A stretch of DNA of 64,000 nucleotides from Delphinus delphis (Eukaryota > Chordata > Mammalia > Artiodactyla > Delphinidae), in the NCBI RefSeq assembly GCF_949987515.2, contig NC_082691.1, positions 62,069,740 to 62,133,739 on the forward strand. The letters run 5' to 3'. Position 1 is the stretch's first letter. Each line of letters opens with the position of its first letter. This document shows, piece by piece, positions 33,489-44,030 of the stretch. The translations under genes were made by a program, and so were the position numbers. The notes under the pieces are model-generated. The model searched no databases, had not been told where the DNA came from, and saw nothing but the letters and a program-made list of their open reading frames with translations.

Positions 33489-33859
33489 GCTTACCTCTTT
33501 TTTACAGAAAAGTGTGGGTAGGAGATTCAGGGTGTGGCCACTCCATAATCACGGGGCCCAGGCTCCCTCTCAGTCACATGTCTTTGCTCTCCTTCATAAG
33601 CAGCTCTCTTCTCTTTGTCCAAGACGGTTTCTCTAGTTCCCACCGTCACGCTCCCATTCCAGCCAGTGGGAAGGGGCAAGGAGGAAGGGGAGGTCATGGC
33701 CCTTCCTTTAGGGCACAGATTGGATGTCATTCACATCACTTCTGCTCACATCACGCTGAGTGAACGTCACATTGCCCTGAACTTAGACACAGGCTCATAC
33801 CTGGCTGCAGAGAAAACTGGGAAACGTAGTCCTATGCATTTCATCTCCTCAGATGGTCT
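33489..33859. other. Intergenic, no recognised feature
   Basis: No confident feature. Confidence 0.4.
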
Positions 33860-34535
33860 CTGGTTCTTCCACTTCCTCTTCCACCATTCCCTTAGCCCAA
33901 ACCATAATCTCCTACCTCACCTACTGCAATAGCCTCCCAGTTGGTCTCCCCACATCCTCCAACCTGGTTTTTCCTTTGCATCCTGAGTGATTTGGTTTAA
34001 ATGCAAGTGAGACCTGATCACCTGTTTAGCAGCTTCCCGCTGTCTCAGGATAAAGTCCCTCATGATATGGCCTGGTCCTCTGGCCTCAGATCAAGCCTCT
34101 CTCCCTTGCTGTCTGTCCTCCAGCCGCACTGGTCTGAGTCCAGTGGGTTGAGTGCAGGTGGCTTCATGTCTCCATTCATGGTCTTTGCTCTTGTTGCTTT
34201 CTCTGCTGCAGTATCCTCTCCCCACCCGACTCCCCACATCTCACCACGCCCAGTCACATCAGATCTTGTCCCTCAGATCTAAGGTAAGTGGACTCTTTCT
34301 CTGGAAAGCCTCTCTGACCTAGTGGATAAGATCAGGCCCCTTGTTATGTAGACTTATGGTACCGTTTCTTTTATTTCAATATCACAGGTTGGATTATGTT
34401 ATTTGTATGATCATTGCTTAACTTCTGTGCACACCATCTGACTGTAAGCTCCAGGAGGGCAGGGACTGTTGCAGCCCCCATGCCTGGCATGGTTCCTGGC
34501 CCATAGCAGGCCCTCACGAAATGCTGGTTGCCTGG
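33860..34535 (+). mobile_element. L2 LINE 3' region
   Basis: Well-preserved order of L2 phrases: 'ctactgcaatagcctcccag', 'caggataaagtccctcatga', 'tggaaagcctctctgaccta', 'ctgactgtaagctccaggag', 'ggcagggactgttgcagccc', ending at 'gccctcacgaaatgctggtt'. It is non-coding now. Confidence 0.85.
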
Positions 34536-35154
34536 GTGAACCGTGAGGCGTGGGAAAGTGTGAAGAATGACTGCCAGGTCTCTGGCTTACCATGGAGATG
34601 AATGTGGTACCATGTGTGCAGACAGGGCCCTAGGAGGTGGGTATAAGTTGGGGAAGGATCCTGTGTTCAATGTTGGAAATGCTGGGCCAGGGATGTCGAC
34701 TAAGCTCTTAGATAGTGACCCTGGACTTCCGGGGAGATGTCCTGCTTGAATCAACTGACATTGGATTCTCCACCTGACTCAAGGTTATCGTGGGTCCAGG
34801 TGGCCAGAAAGGCAGCCATTTGGGGGCTAAAGATAGGGGTCCTGGTCTTGTGTCCAACTTCAGAGGAGAGGAATTGGGAAGGAGGTACCAGAAAACTCTC
34901 TACTGCAATCTTCTTTACTGAGTTCTCTTTTTGGAAGGGACTGTTTGAGCCCTTTGGTTGTCAGGGAAGCTGAGGTTCTGAGTAGCAAGCACAGAGAGCT
35001 TGGGAGGGCTGGAATCTGCACTCCCTCACCTGTGTGACAGGGCACACTTCTCCCCCCGCCACCGCCCCGCTCCACACCCACGAGCAGCCTAGTTCAGTAA
35101 ACACGTACGTGTTGTCTACTGAATGCCAGAGCCCTGGGGATCAGTCATGATGGT
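34536..35154. other. Intergenic, no recognised feature
   Basis: A possible short L2-like end is at about 35090-35150. Otherwise nothing is recognised. Confidence 0.4.
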
Positions 35155-35340
35155 GGTGGCAGTGGCAGAGTAGTGTAGCTACTGTTTATAGCGTACTCAT
35201 ACCAGACGCCACTGAGGCACTATATATTGAAACACATTTAATCCTTTCAACAACCCTGTGTGTCGTTATCCTTCACATTTTACAGCTGGGGAAACCAAGG
35301 CAACAAAAACGTCAAAACAAGATCACAGCTACTTGGTAGC
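35155..35340 (-). mobile_element. MIR SINE
   Basis: Inverted MIR: 'acacatttaatcctttcaac', 'aaccctgtgtgtcgttatcc', 'cattttacagctggggaaac', 'atcacagctacttggtag'. Confidence 0.75.
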
Positions 35341-35989
35341 AAAAAGAAGAAAACTATAGCCCCTTTGCTTAAAAATGCTTAGAGGTGTGGGATTATTTTG
35401 TAATAGTGAGGCGAGCTATTATCACTACCATTAGATAGATGGGGAAAACGATTTGGTGAATATAACACTTCCTAGCTGCGCTAATTCTCTCTGCCTTTCT
35501 CTAGCCCTTTTCCTTTTGTACCCGTTAGGACTAATCCAGTTTTCCTCGGAAGAGACAAAACTAGTTTTAAGAAGACAGGCCACTGACGGGCTGACTGCAT
35601 TTCAGTGAAAGGTGATGGGTAACCATTGCCAAGGTTAACTTTCATCACACTGGTGGAATAATACCCTTTCACAGAGCTTGGTAGTTTAAAAAGTTCCTTT
35701 ATAGAACTGAACCCTGTGAGATAACAGTATCATCCATGAGTCACATATGACTCTGAGAGGTTAAGTGACTTGCCAGGATCCTGGGGCTTGTAGGTTGTGG
35801 ATAGGACAGAAACTTAAACTTTGTTCTCCAGACTCCCTGTCCAAAGCAGTCTGTCTGAAGTCACTTCGTATCAATTCCGCCTGCATCACCTTCTCCAAGT
35901 GTCCAGATTGGTTCCCACTTAGGTCTTTCATTTTCCTTTTGCCTTTCCCCACCAGGTTGTTTAAAATCTGCGTCTGCTAAGTTTCAGCG
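35341..35989. other. Intergenic, possible MIR trace
   Basis: A faint inverted MIR-like phrase ('gagaggttaagtgacttgcc') is near 35755. No exon was seen. Confidence 0.4.
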
Positions 35990-36120
35990 GCTCCACGGAT
36001 GAATCAGCTAATTCATGCTCAAGTGTTAATGACTGATAATGGCATGCAATATATTCCCTCTCCAGAGAGTTTTACGTTTTAAAACACTGAATAATAACAA
36101 TAACAAAAGATCCTCTTAAT
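35990..36120. promoter_or_regulatory. Candidate enhancer with TAAT and POU-like sites
   Basis: Repeat-free stretch containing agctaattcatgc (about 36006), gttaatgac, gataatgg and catgcaatatattc. The homeodomain/POU-like core density is seen directly. Enhancer function is inference. Confidence 0.3.
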
Positions 36121-36179
36121 GGGTTCTGCCTCTTGGAGTTTTCAAAAATAGTTACCATTCATTTATCTTATTTTTTTCC

Positions 36180-36430
36180 TCAGATCCAGCCCCTCCCTTT
36201 TCCTTCTGTGGCCACTGCCTTAGTTCAGTTCAGCCCTTCATCACCCTCAGGACTGCTGAAGTAGGTTTCTAACTCCCTACTCAGTGCCTCCTGTACACCC
36301 TCTGTCCAGTTGCCCAAATGATTCTGTTTAGCCTCCCTTGATGTAAGCCCTTGCCTGGCTCTGCAACCTCCACAGCTAAATCCAATCTCTTGCTATAGTT
36401 CTTCCTGCACCTTGTGCTGGGACATGTCTC
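36180..36430 (+). mobile_element. L2 LINE fragment
   Basis: 'aggactgctgaagtaggttt' and 'ctaactccctactcagtgcc' (the 'gcaatagcctcctaactgg' equivalent), followed by a ccaatctcttgctat segment. It is diverged. Confidence 0.5.
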
Positions 36431-37380
36431 TGGGTTGTCAGCTGTCAGTCTCCGCGTCACCCAATTTCAGCAAAAACTGCCAACCTCTCCAGGCTTTCCA
36501 AGCTCCTTTCAGTGGGTTGAGGTGAGGGGAGTGCCCTTTTCTACCTGCCTTCCCTTGGGAACCCCCAACAAATGCATCCTCAGTAATCTGAACATCTCTT
36601 CCTTACCCCCCTCATATAGCCCGGAAGTGGTGGGAAGATGTTGGCTAAGCAGGTTTGAGGCTCTTCCCTTGGCAAGTCCTTCATAGACAATCTCTCTGAA
36701 TAGTTTCTCAAGGGGGTAGGGAGAGGGCAGTGGTGGGAATGCACAGGAGTGTTTTTAATGTCACAATGACGAGGCAATGCCACTAGCCTTTAGAACTGGA
36801 GACTCGACTAATGCTTCATGGTCTGAGTAGCAATGGACAGCCTGGCAATAAAGAAGTATCCTAACCCGAATGCTCACAGTGTGGGGTTATGTGGCACCAG
36901 TACGGGTTAGAAGCAGCATTGTGACCCAGATTAGAATGCAGGTTCTCTCCCCATCACACGAGAGCTCCCTGCACCATATATTTCCACTTCCCTCCAAAAG
37001 AAAATGCATCCCAGTGGAGAGATTTTTGTGCAGCACTGAACAGGAAGATAGCCCAGAGGATAGAGGGCCTTTCCTTGTGACCTCACTTCCTGTGGGCATC
37101 TGAGCCAAGTGAGGCTGGACAGGCTGCCCCTTAATGGTGCAGCTGGCACAGCCCCTGGGATATGGGTGATGGTTTCTTGCTTCTTCGTCCAGGTGATCAC
37201 AGCTCTGAGAGGTCAGTGGGTCCATCCATCCTTTCCAGACAGGACCACCTTACCTTCCTGGGAGTGAGCAGTGCGTGTGTCAGACATTTTTAAGTGCCTT
37301 GGCGCGGGGAAGCCTCCAGTTCTGCTGGGCACCATATTGATGGGAAGAAGACAGCCATCCCTCCACCTTGGAGATACTAA
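36431..37380. other. Intergenic, no recognised feature
   Basis: No exon or confident repeat seen. Confidence 0.4.
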
Positions 37381-37621
37381 AAGGAGAAACAGGGGGCTTC
37401 CCTGGTGGCGCAGTGGTTGAGAGTCCACCTGCCGATGCAGGGGACACGGGTTCGTGCCCCGGTCCGGGAGGATCCCACATGCCGTGGAGCGGCTGGGCCC
37501 GTGAGCCATGGCCGCTGGGCCTGCGCGTCCGGAGCCTGTGCTCCGCAACGGGAGAGGCCACAACAGTGAGAGGCCCGCATACCACAAAAAAAAAAAAAAA
37601 AAAAAAAAAGGAGAAACAGGG
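37381..37621 (+). mobile_element. CHR-type SINE, short form, with target duplication
   Basis: Plus-strand full-length short element (37395-37607) with an uninterrupted A tail of over 20. The 14 bp direct repeat aaggagaaacaggg flanks it (37381-37394 and 37608-37621). It is one of the youngest-looking copies in the window. Confidence 0.96.
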
Positions 37622-38314
37622 AACACACAAAGACTCCAATTTATTTGTTATTTGTATTGTTACAGGGTCCCTCCTCCAAAAGCTCTAGGCTCATTAAGGA
37701 AAAACAGTGACATATTCCAAGACACTAAACACAGTCAAGTCGAGGCCAAGACAGTGGGTGGCAGAAGGGCAGAAAGGAGTGCAGTTGAGGGAAGAGCAGA
37801 AAAGTTGGGAGACCCGCATGGGGTATGTGGCTACCACCGGGCTTACAAATATTCATCTATGTCACCAACTCCATTTGCCAAGATCACCGAGGCAAGCATC
37901 CCCGTGGCCATCTCCACCTCAGATATCACCAGGGCCACCTCCACAGTCACTCGCCCGACTCTCTCGCGCCAGTCTGTATCTCTATCTCCAACAGCATCTT
38001 GACTCTGGGTCAGGTTAACCCCTGGTCCACTGACCTCCTTCCAGGTTGTCTTTCTCATGTTGGAAAGAGCTCAGGATGGCGCAGGGCTACATCTGAACAG
38101 AAGACCTTCCCACAGCAGGGAGGGGAGAGTCCGCTTGCTCTGGGCTTTGAGAGGGATTCAGCCCGGGTCTTTGTAGCTGCTTCTAGAAGCCAGCAGGCCT
38201 CAGAGGTGTGGGACTATTCTACCATTTTAAGGAATCCTACTGGTCTTTGGATTCTTTGAGGTGAATCCTATTTTCAGAGATCTGTGGGCTCATGAGGCAC
38301 TGTCCGGAAGAATC
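37622..38314. other. Intergenic, no recognised feature
   Basis: No confident feature. The longest frame (37508-38002) starts inside the SINE. Confidence 0.4.
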
Positions 38315-38390
38315 TGTAGCTGGGACCGGGGCTCAGTCTAGAGGTTAGTTTGTAGCTGGGACAGGGGCGTACTCTGAGACTGGAATTGGG
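38315..38390 (+). repeat. Imperfect ~36 bp tandem duplication
   Basis: tgtagctgggac begins two consecutive units at 38315 and 38351, followed by similar 'ggggc..a.tct.agag' sequence. It is a minimal two-copy tandem. Confidence 0.6.
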
Positions 38391-38987
38391 ACCTAATTTG
38401 AGACAAGTTCAGGGTTCAGTGTCCAGCCCAGGTCAAAGGGCTGATGGGGATTGAGTCAATTTTCAGGGTAGAAGTAGTGTCAGGTGTCCATTAGTTGAAA
38501 CTTTGTCTTATATCCAGAATTCTCACCAAGTACCACCATTTTACTCTGGGTCAGTTCATTTTCTTGAGGGATTCCTCCATCCTCTGACCCCTCACCACAT
38601 CCTCCTTTTAGCCCTGAGTCTCCTGGAGCTCAAGACCCAACCACACTCCTGCTCTAGGGTACAGACTTCAGAACAAGATGGAGCATCTTCTGAAACCCAA
38701 GCACTGCGCGGCCTAAGCCTGCCTTTGAAGTGGAGGGCAGAGCTAGGCCTGGCAGCTGGATGGCCTGCTGTAATGGGATTAGGGCCAGCCATGCCCACCC
38801 TTTGCCTGTAACCGCAAGCCCCTCCCTCCCTTTCTCTTTCTGCTCCTGGTTAGGAGATTGGCTCTACCTACCCAGCCAGCCTCATTGTCTGCGGCCAGGG
38901 CCAGCGCCTAGCAACCCTCACAGGGGAGCCCCTTCCCACTGCCATCCTGGCCTCTCTCCCTGCCCCTCAGCTCTGAGCACCAGCATC
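38391..38987. other. Intergenic, no recognised feature
   Basis: No confident feature. Confidence 0.4.
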
Positions 38988-39219
38988 ACTTGTGTTTTTT
39001 TTTTTTTATTTTTTGCGGTACGTGGGCCTCTCACCGTTGTGGCCTCTCCTGTTGTGGAGCACAGGCTCCGGACGCGCAGGCTCAGCGACCATGGCTCACG
39101 GGCCCAGCCGCTCTGCGGCATGTGGGATCCTCCCGGACCGGGGCACAAACCCACATCCCCTGCATCGGCAGGCAGACTCTCAACCACTGCGTCACCAGGG
39201 AAGCCCTACTTGTGTTTTT
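38988..39219 (-). mobile_element. CHR-type SINE, short form, with target duplication
   Basis: Inverted short element 39000-39207 with a T-rich tail. A 12 bp direct repeat acttgtgttttt flanks it (38988-38999 and 39208-39219). Confidence 0.95.
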
Positions 39220-39284
39220 GTCTCTGCAAAGAAGCCAACACCGCGGAGCCAGCTGGTCTCACCAGATTCTCCCAGTGACCCGGT

Positions 39285-39445
39285 TCTGAGAGTCTCTTCT
39301 GAAATTCTGGGCCTCCTCTCCAAGACTCCTGGGTCCTAACAGCAATTCTCAGCTTACTTTCTGCGATTCCAGAGTTCCATTCTGGAATTCTTCAAGGCCT
39401 GGCGTCCATTCTAGGAATTCATGAATTCTAGAGTTCCAGGATCTT
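39285..39445. repeat. Cluster of GAATTC-type imperfect palindromes
   Basis: About 160 bp in which the motif (a/g)attc(t/c) and its complement recur: ttctgaaattctgg, gattccagagttccattctg, tggaattct, ctaggaattc, and the perfect palindrome gaattcatgaattc (39415-39428). It resembles a degenerate short tandem array of unknown origin. Confidence 0.5.
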
Positions 39446-39644
39446 ATGGTCTCAGACTATTCACCGTAGGCTAGACTTTGGACAAAGGGGTCTTGTGGTT
39501 CCAGAAATGGAGACTGTGGTCATGAATCAGGGTGACAGAGGTTGGAAGATGATGAGGGCATGGAAGTTGCGTTTTTATTCTCTTTAAATGAGAACTTATG
39601 AAGAGCACAGAGAGAAATGAAACCTCTGCCTGGGAAGGTGGGAT

Positions 39645-39840
39645 TCACTCACTTATTCAACAAACATTGTCCAACCCCTTTAGGTGCCGGAAATAGAGCA
39701 ATGAGCAAAGAAAGACCCTGCCCTCAAGCAGCTTCCATTCTCTTAGGGGAGACTAATATTAAACAAATAGACAAATAATATGCAACATGTCAGATATCAG
39801 GTAGTGATAAGCGCTACAAAGAAAAAGAGGGAACAAAGGA
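39645..39840 (-). mobile_element. L2 LINE 3' end, inverted
   Basis: 'cacttattcaacaaacattg', 'gccctcaagcagcttccatt', 'aaacaaatagacaaataata' and 'tagtgataagcgctacaaag' match the inverted L2 end closely. Confidence 0.85.
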
Positions 39841-40205
39841 GTTATTAACACTTTATCGTATTTATTCTGTGCTAGACACCGTTCTAATGCTTTATTTATT
39901 TAGTTAGTGTCGGCTGCACCACGAGGCATGTGGGATCTTAGTTCCCCGACCAGGGATCAAACCCAGGCCCCCTGCAGTGGAAGCACGGAGTCTTAGCCAC
40001 TGGACTGCCAGGGAAGTCTAATGCTTTAAATATATTAACTTATTTACATTTATAATAATGTTAATAAGTAGATGCTACTGTTTAGTCCCACTTTATAAAT
40101 GAGGAAACTGAGGCACAGAAGGTTAATTATTTGTCCAAGTGGCAGAGCCAGGATTGGAACTCAGCAGTCTGACTCCAAAATCACACGCTTAACCAGTGTG
40201 TTATC
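39840..40205 (-). mobile_element. MIR SINE, inverted, split by a tRNA-derived SINE
   Basis: The left part has 'gctagacaccgttctaatgc'. The right part runs through 'tttataaatgaggaaactga', 'ggcacagaaggttaattatt' and 'gcagagccaggattggaact' to 'cacgcttaaccagtgtgtta'. The break holds the SINE at 39895-40016. Confidence 0.85.
39883..40028 (-). mobile_element. Older tRNA-derived SINE (CHR/Bov-tA-like), with target duplication
   Basis: An inverted 122 bp element (39895-40016) with a TTTA-rich tail at the left. It has internal ccccgaccagggatcaaacc and a head ending gccagggaag. The 12 bp direct repeat tctaatgcttta flanks it (39883-39894 and 40017-40028). Its body differs from the CHR short and long forms, so it is a related but distinct cetartiodactyl SINE. 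Confidence 0.85.
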
Positions 40206-40599
40206 ATGCAGAGTGAGGGTAGGCACAGTGACCGAGGGAGGACGCTATCACACAGCGAGGGCAGTGACATTTGACCAGAGCCTTACAGAAGGCAAGGTGG
40301 CAATGCATGTGCATCTCTGGGGAAGGACACTCCCCTGGGGAGTAAGCCAGGTTCCGTTTCCACTATGGAGGACACATGTTCTCTGTGCTCTGGGGCTGGA
40401 AAAAGGCTCCCATGGGGATCTGGTGGGAGGGTTAAGCTCAGAAAGATGCTTGCCTCTGTGGTCATAAACGACCTGATTGCCCATCCCAGTCAGATTCCCC
40501 TGCATCCTCTCCTCCCTGGTCATGCAGACGGGTCCCCTCCTTTCCAAAGGAGTGTCCCCAGAACGCAAAGGAGAGCTAAAATAGACAATCCCATGTGAC
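40206..40599. other. Intergenic, no recognised feature
   Basis: No exon or confident repeat. Confidence 0.4.
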
Positions 40600-40640
40600 A
40601 GGACTAATCAGCCTGCTAATTATGAGTAATTAGAAACACC
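40600..40640. promoter_or_regulatory. Homeodomain-like inverted repeat CTAATTA-n4-TAATTAG
   Basis: Perfect 7 bp inverted arms (40616-40622 and 40627-40633) around TGAG, with a further TAATCA core at 40605. Such paired TAAT half-sites are typical of homeodomain dimer sites. The surroundings are repeat-free. Function is inferred. Confidence 0.4.
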
Positions 40641-40859
40641 TCCCCGCCTTGTCAGGCCCTGGGTGGCCCAGTGTGAAACAGAGTGATGACTTAATCCTCC
40701 CGGGAAGGAAGGCAGAGCGGTGGGCAGAGGTACGGGCGAGGGTGGACAAGCATCCCCAAGCATTCCCGCACACCTGGCCTGACGCTGGTCTCAGTCTGTC
40801 CCGCCTGCATACACAGGCAACTCAGCATGGAAAAGGGAGCACTGGGGACACTGGGATGA

Positions 40860-41080
40860 AGCTGAGTGAGCTTGAGTCCTGGCTTTGCGATCGTGCCAGC
40901 AGCATCTTTGGACGAGTTACTTCACCTCCCTGAGACTTGGTCTCTTCACGTGTAGACCTGAGGTATTCATCATCCCTAATCACACAGCTTTATGGCAATT
41001 TGAGGAGCTGGGAAAATAACCAAACATGGTGTCTGGTAAACAGTAAGTGCTCAATAAATGGTAGTGCTTATTGTTGTTCC
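40860..41080 (+). mobile_element. MIR SINE
   Basis: 'gcttgagtcctggctttgcg', 'gagttacttcacctccctga' and the end 'aacagtaagtgctcaataaa' match MIR. Confidence 0.75.
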
Positions 41081-41164
41081 AACTCTGTCATCTGTTGCCT
41101 TGGGTGACTTGAAAAATTACTTTCCTTCCTCGAGCCTTGTCTTCCCCACTTGTACAATGGAGGT

Positions 41165-41290
41165 AGGAGTTGGTGACTCACTTATTCAATCAAAAAATAT
41201 TTTCTGAGGACTGACTTCATACCAAGCACCTGGATGGAATGAGACTGACACAGGCTCTGACCTCAGAGAGCTTTTGGTCAATAGGTTGTT
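41165..41290 (-). mobile_element. L2 LINE 3' fragment
   Basis: 'tgactcacttattcaatcaa' and 'ttcataccaagcacctggat', followed by 'ctgacctcagagagctttt', match an inverted L2 end. Confidence 0.6.
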
Positions 41291-41329
41291 CCCACCCCAT
41301 CCCTCATATTCAGTCTCCAGGTGATACGG

Positions 41330-42535
41330 ACTACGGTAGACAGGATTGTAAGGTCCCCTGGGGTACAAGCCCACACAAGCTCCTCCTCTTGGATGTGGAC
41401 AGGACCTAGAAATATAATGGGATTTTACTTTCCTGGTTAGGCTAGTTATGTGGCAAAGGGGAAAGGGATTTTGCAGAGGTTGTTAAAGTCCCTAAATGCA
41501 TTGACTTTAAATTTGTCAAAAGGGAGATTATCCTGAGAGGGCTTGAGATAATCCGATGAGTCCTTTAAGAGAGGGTCTAGAACTCAAAGACAGAGGCATC
41601 AATCTCTCTGCTGTTGGCCTTAAAGAAGCAAATTGCCATGTGGTAGAGAGGGCCAGATGGGGCCCTAGAAGCTGAGGGCCTCAGCCCGAAAACCATGAGG
41701 AACAGACTGTCAACAACCTTGGAAAAAGACCCCAAGGCTCAGATGACACCCCAGGCCTGAATGACACTTTGATTGCAGTCTTATGACACCCTGAGCAGGG
41801 CATCCCCCCTGCACTCCTGCCCTAGGGAAACCGTGATATAATCAGTGTGCGTTGGTTTTGTTTTTTTTTTTTTTTACATCTTTATTGGAGTATAATTGCT
41901 TTACAATGGTGTGTTAGTTTCTGCTTTATAACAAAGTGAATCAGTTATACATATACATATGTTCCCATATCTCTTCCCTCTTGCGTCTCCCTCCCTCCCA
42001 CCCTCCCTATCCCACCCCTCTATGTGGTCACAAAGCACCGAGCTGATCTCCCTGTGCTATGCGGCTGCTTCCCACTAGCTATCTGTTTTACATTTGGTAG
42101 CGTATATATGTCCATGCTACTCTCTCACTTTGTCACAGCTTACCCTTCCCCCTCCCTATATCCTCAAGTCCATCCTCTAGTAGGTCTGTGTCTTTATTCC
42201 TGTCTTGCCCCTAGGTTCTTCATGACTTTTTTTTTTCTTAAATTCCATATATATGTGTTAGCATACGGTATTTGTCTTTCTCGTTCTGACTTACTTCACT
42301 CTGTATGACAGACTCTAGGCCCATCCACCTCACCACAAATAACTCAGTTTCGTTTCTTTTTATGGCTGAGTAATATTCCATTGTATATATGTGTCACATC
42401 TTCTTTACCCATTCATCCGATGATGGACACTTAGGTCGTTTCCATCTCCGGGCTATTGTAAATAGTGTGCGTTGTTTTAAACTGCTAAGTTTGTGGGAAC
42501 TTGTCACCCAGCAATAGAAGCCTGATCTACAAACC
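41330..42535 (+). mobile_element. Old LTR (ERVL/MaLR type) split by an L1
   Basis: The left part (about 41330-41854) has 'attttgcagaggttgttaaa', 'gtcaaaagggagattatcct', 'gtcctttaagagagggtcta' and 'gaaaccgtgatataatca'. The right part (42464-42535) completes the LTR end with 'ttaaactgctaagtttgtgg' and 'cacccagcaatagaagcctg'. The L1 interrupts it near the poly(A)-signal region. It is non-coding. Confidence 0.7.
41844..42474 (-). mobile_element. 5'-truncated L1 LINE with target duplication
   Basis: Inverted 3' end of an L1 (41855-42463). It has a poly-T start, 3' UTR sequence, then the reverse complement of the ORF2 C-terminal region including 'ctgagtaatattccattgta' near 42366. An 11 bp direct repeat agtgtgcgttg flanks it (41844-41854 and 42464-42474). 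At about 609 bp it is strongly 5'-truncated and has no intact frame. Confidence 0.92.
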
Positions 42536-42689
42536 CTGCCCCTGAGTGCATGCAAGGCCTTGGGTCAGTGCCACCTGCTGGCTCCAGCTGTCTTCCCAGT
42601 CCCCGCTCAGGGCCTAGAGCCTCAGTGCCCCAGTGAATTCCTCACAGACAATGCTCCCATCAGCCATGGCAAAGGATTGTTTCCTTAGC
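42536..42689. other. Intergenic, no recognised feature
   Basis: Short unique stretch between the LTR end and the candidate element. Confidence 0.4.
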
Positions 42690-42990
42690 TGCCAAGCTGC
42701 TCCCAAAGTTGGTCGTCAAAGAGTGTTCTGTTTGCCCTGCTTTTAATATAATTATCAGCATCACGACACTGAGTCAGGGCTCAGCCTGTCACAGGCTCCC
42801 GATTATCCCGAGCTGCTTCTCTGGGAACAGCCGTATCCATGCCTCACGCTTGCCGCCTCCTCCCACGTGAATTATCTGTAATTTCCGCACCTCTTTGCTT
42901 GCTTGCCGAGGTCCTCTGTAAAAGCGAGGACTTGTGCTGGGCCGGGCGCACTGTTATTTTCAAGGCAGCCAAGTCAGGCTCTGAGGAAAC
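42690..42990. promoter_or_regulatory. Candidate enhancer-like unique stretch
   Basis: Repeat-free, with tttaatataattatcagc (TAAT and GATA-like cores), tgagtca (AP-1-like), and cacgtgaattatctgtaatt, which joins an E-box to TAAT-like cores. Several CpGs are retained. Function is inference from motif density. Confidence 0.3.
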
Positions 42991-43879
42991 TGTAACAAGA
43001 GCAAGTGGGACCTGGCCTTGACTGTGGGACCTGCAAGGGGGGAGGGGAGCACAGGCAGAGGGGGTGTGGGTGTCCACCCCAACAGGAGCTGGAGCCAGAC
43101 TGAAGGCAGTGAGCTAGCACCTGGCAATCAGAGGGCAAGGCGTGAGCAATACAGCTCTCGGACACACACAATGTGGCCCATTTGTAGGATGCCCTGGAGG
43201 GGGACTTTTCCTGCAGCAGCAGAATTCTACACACCAACTCCGGAGTGTGCTGAACATGTTGGAGAGGGTGAAGGTGGGGGAAGAAAAGAAAGCCCTGTGG
43301 ATAGAGGAGAATTGGAAATGGAATGGAAGTAGCACATTCTCCTTCAACCAGAGCTCCCTGCAGGGTATTCAGCTCCCATGGGTAAACAGCTGAGTCCCCT
43401 GGAGAGGGGACTATGGAAGGTGGATGGGAAATGTCTCTCTCTGAGGAGAACCGCCTGACAGCGATGAAGCTCTGCCGCTGCAGAGTGGCCCACTGCCTGG
43501 TTCAATTCTGTAAGAGAGAAAACACCTCTCTTGGTAGAGACGATGCACTTTCACACCGCAGATCTCTGGAAGGTGCCCTTGTGTATGTGCGTGAACACGC
43601 TTGGACCCTATGTGAATGTACATTTGGGCATACATAATGGATGGAAATGCACATGTGCGTGTGTGCAGAGTATAGTCGCGTGCAGTGGTATGTGTATTTG
43701 GGTGTATGCTTCTCCGGGCCAGAGGCTGCATTTGAGGATTTATGTACATGGGGAAAGAAGACAGGGCGTTTGGCTCTCCATATGTATCTCTCACTTTTAC
43801 CTCTTTTGGTACCTACTCCCATTACACCCACACGTTCCAGCTCCCGGGAAGTGTATCTTCCCTTTTAAGAGTTATGGTT
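42991..43879. other. Intergenic with degenerate TG-rich patches
   Basis: Around 43570-43760 the sequence is rich in tgtgtatgtg-like motifs, a degenerate TG/TA repeat. No exon is supported. Confidence 0.4.
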
Positions 43880-44030
43880 CAGGGGAGAGAACTCAGGACT
43901 TGAGTGCTCAAAGACCTGGTATGCAGCCCCATCTCTGCTACTAGTTAGCCTTATAACTTTGAGCCAACCATTCCTGTTCTCTGAGCCTCATCTGCTTCAT
44001 CTGTGAAATGGGGTGCTTAGCTAGTCAAGT
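43880..44030 (+). mobile_element. MIR SINE fragment
   Basis: 'ctctgctactagttagcctt', 'ctctgagcctcatctgcttc', 'atctgtgaaatggggtgctt'. Confidence 0.7.

Noticed and set aside
42024..42308. 94-residue plus-strand open frame
   Set aside because: It lies on the non-coding strand of the inverted L1 3' region.
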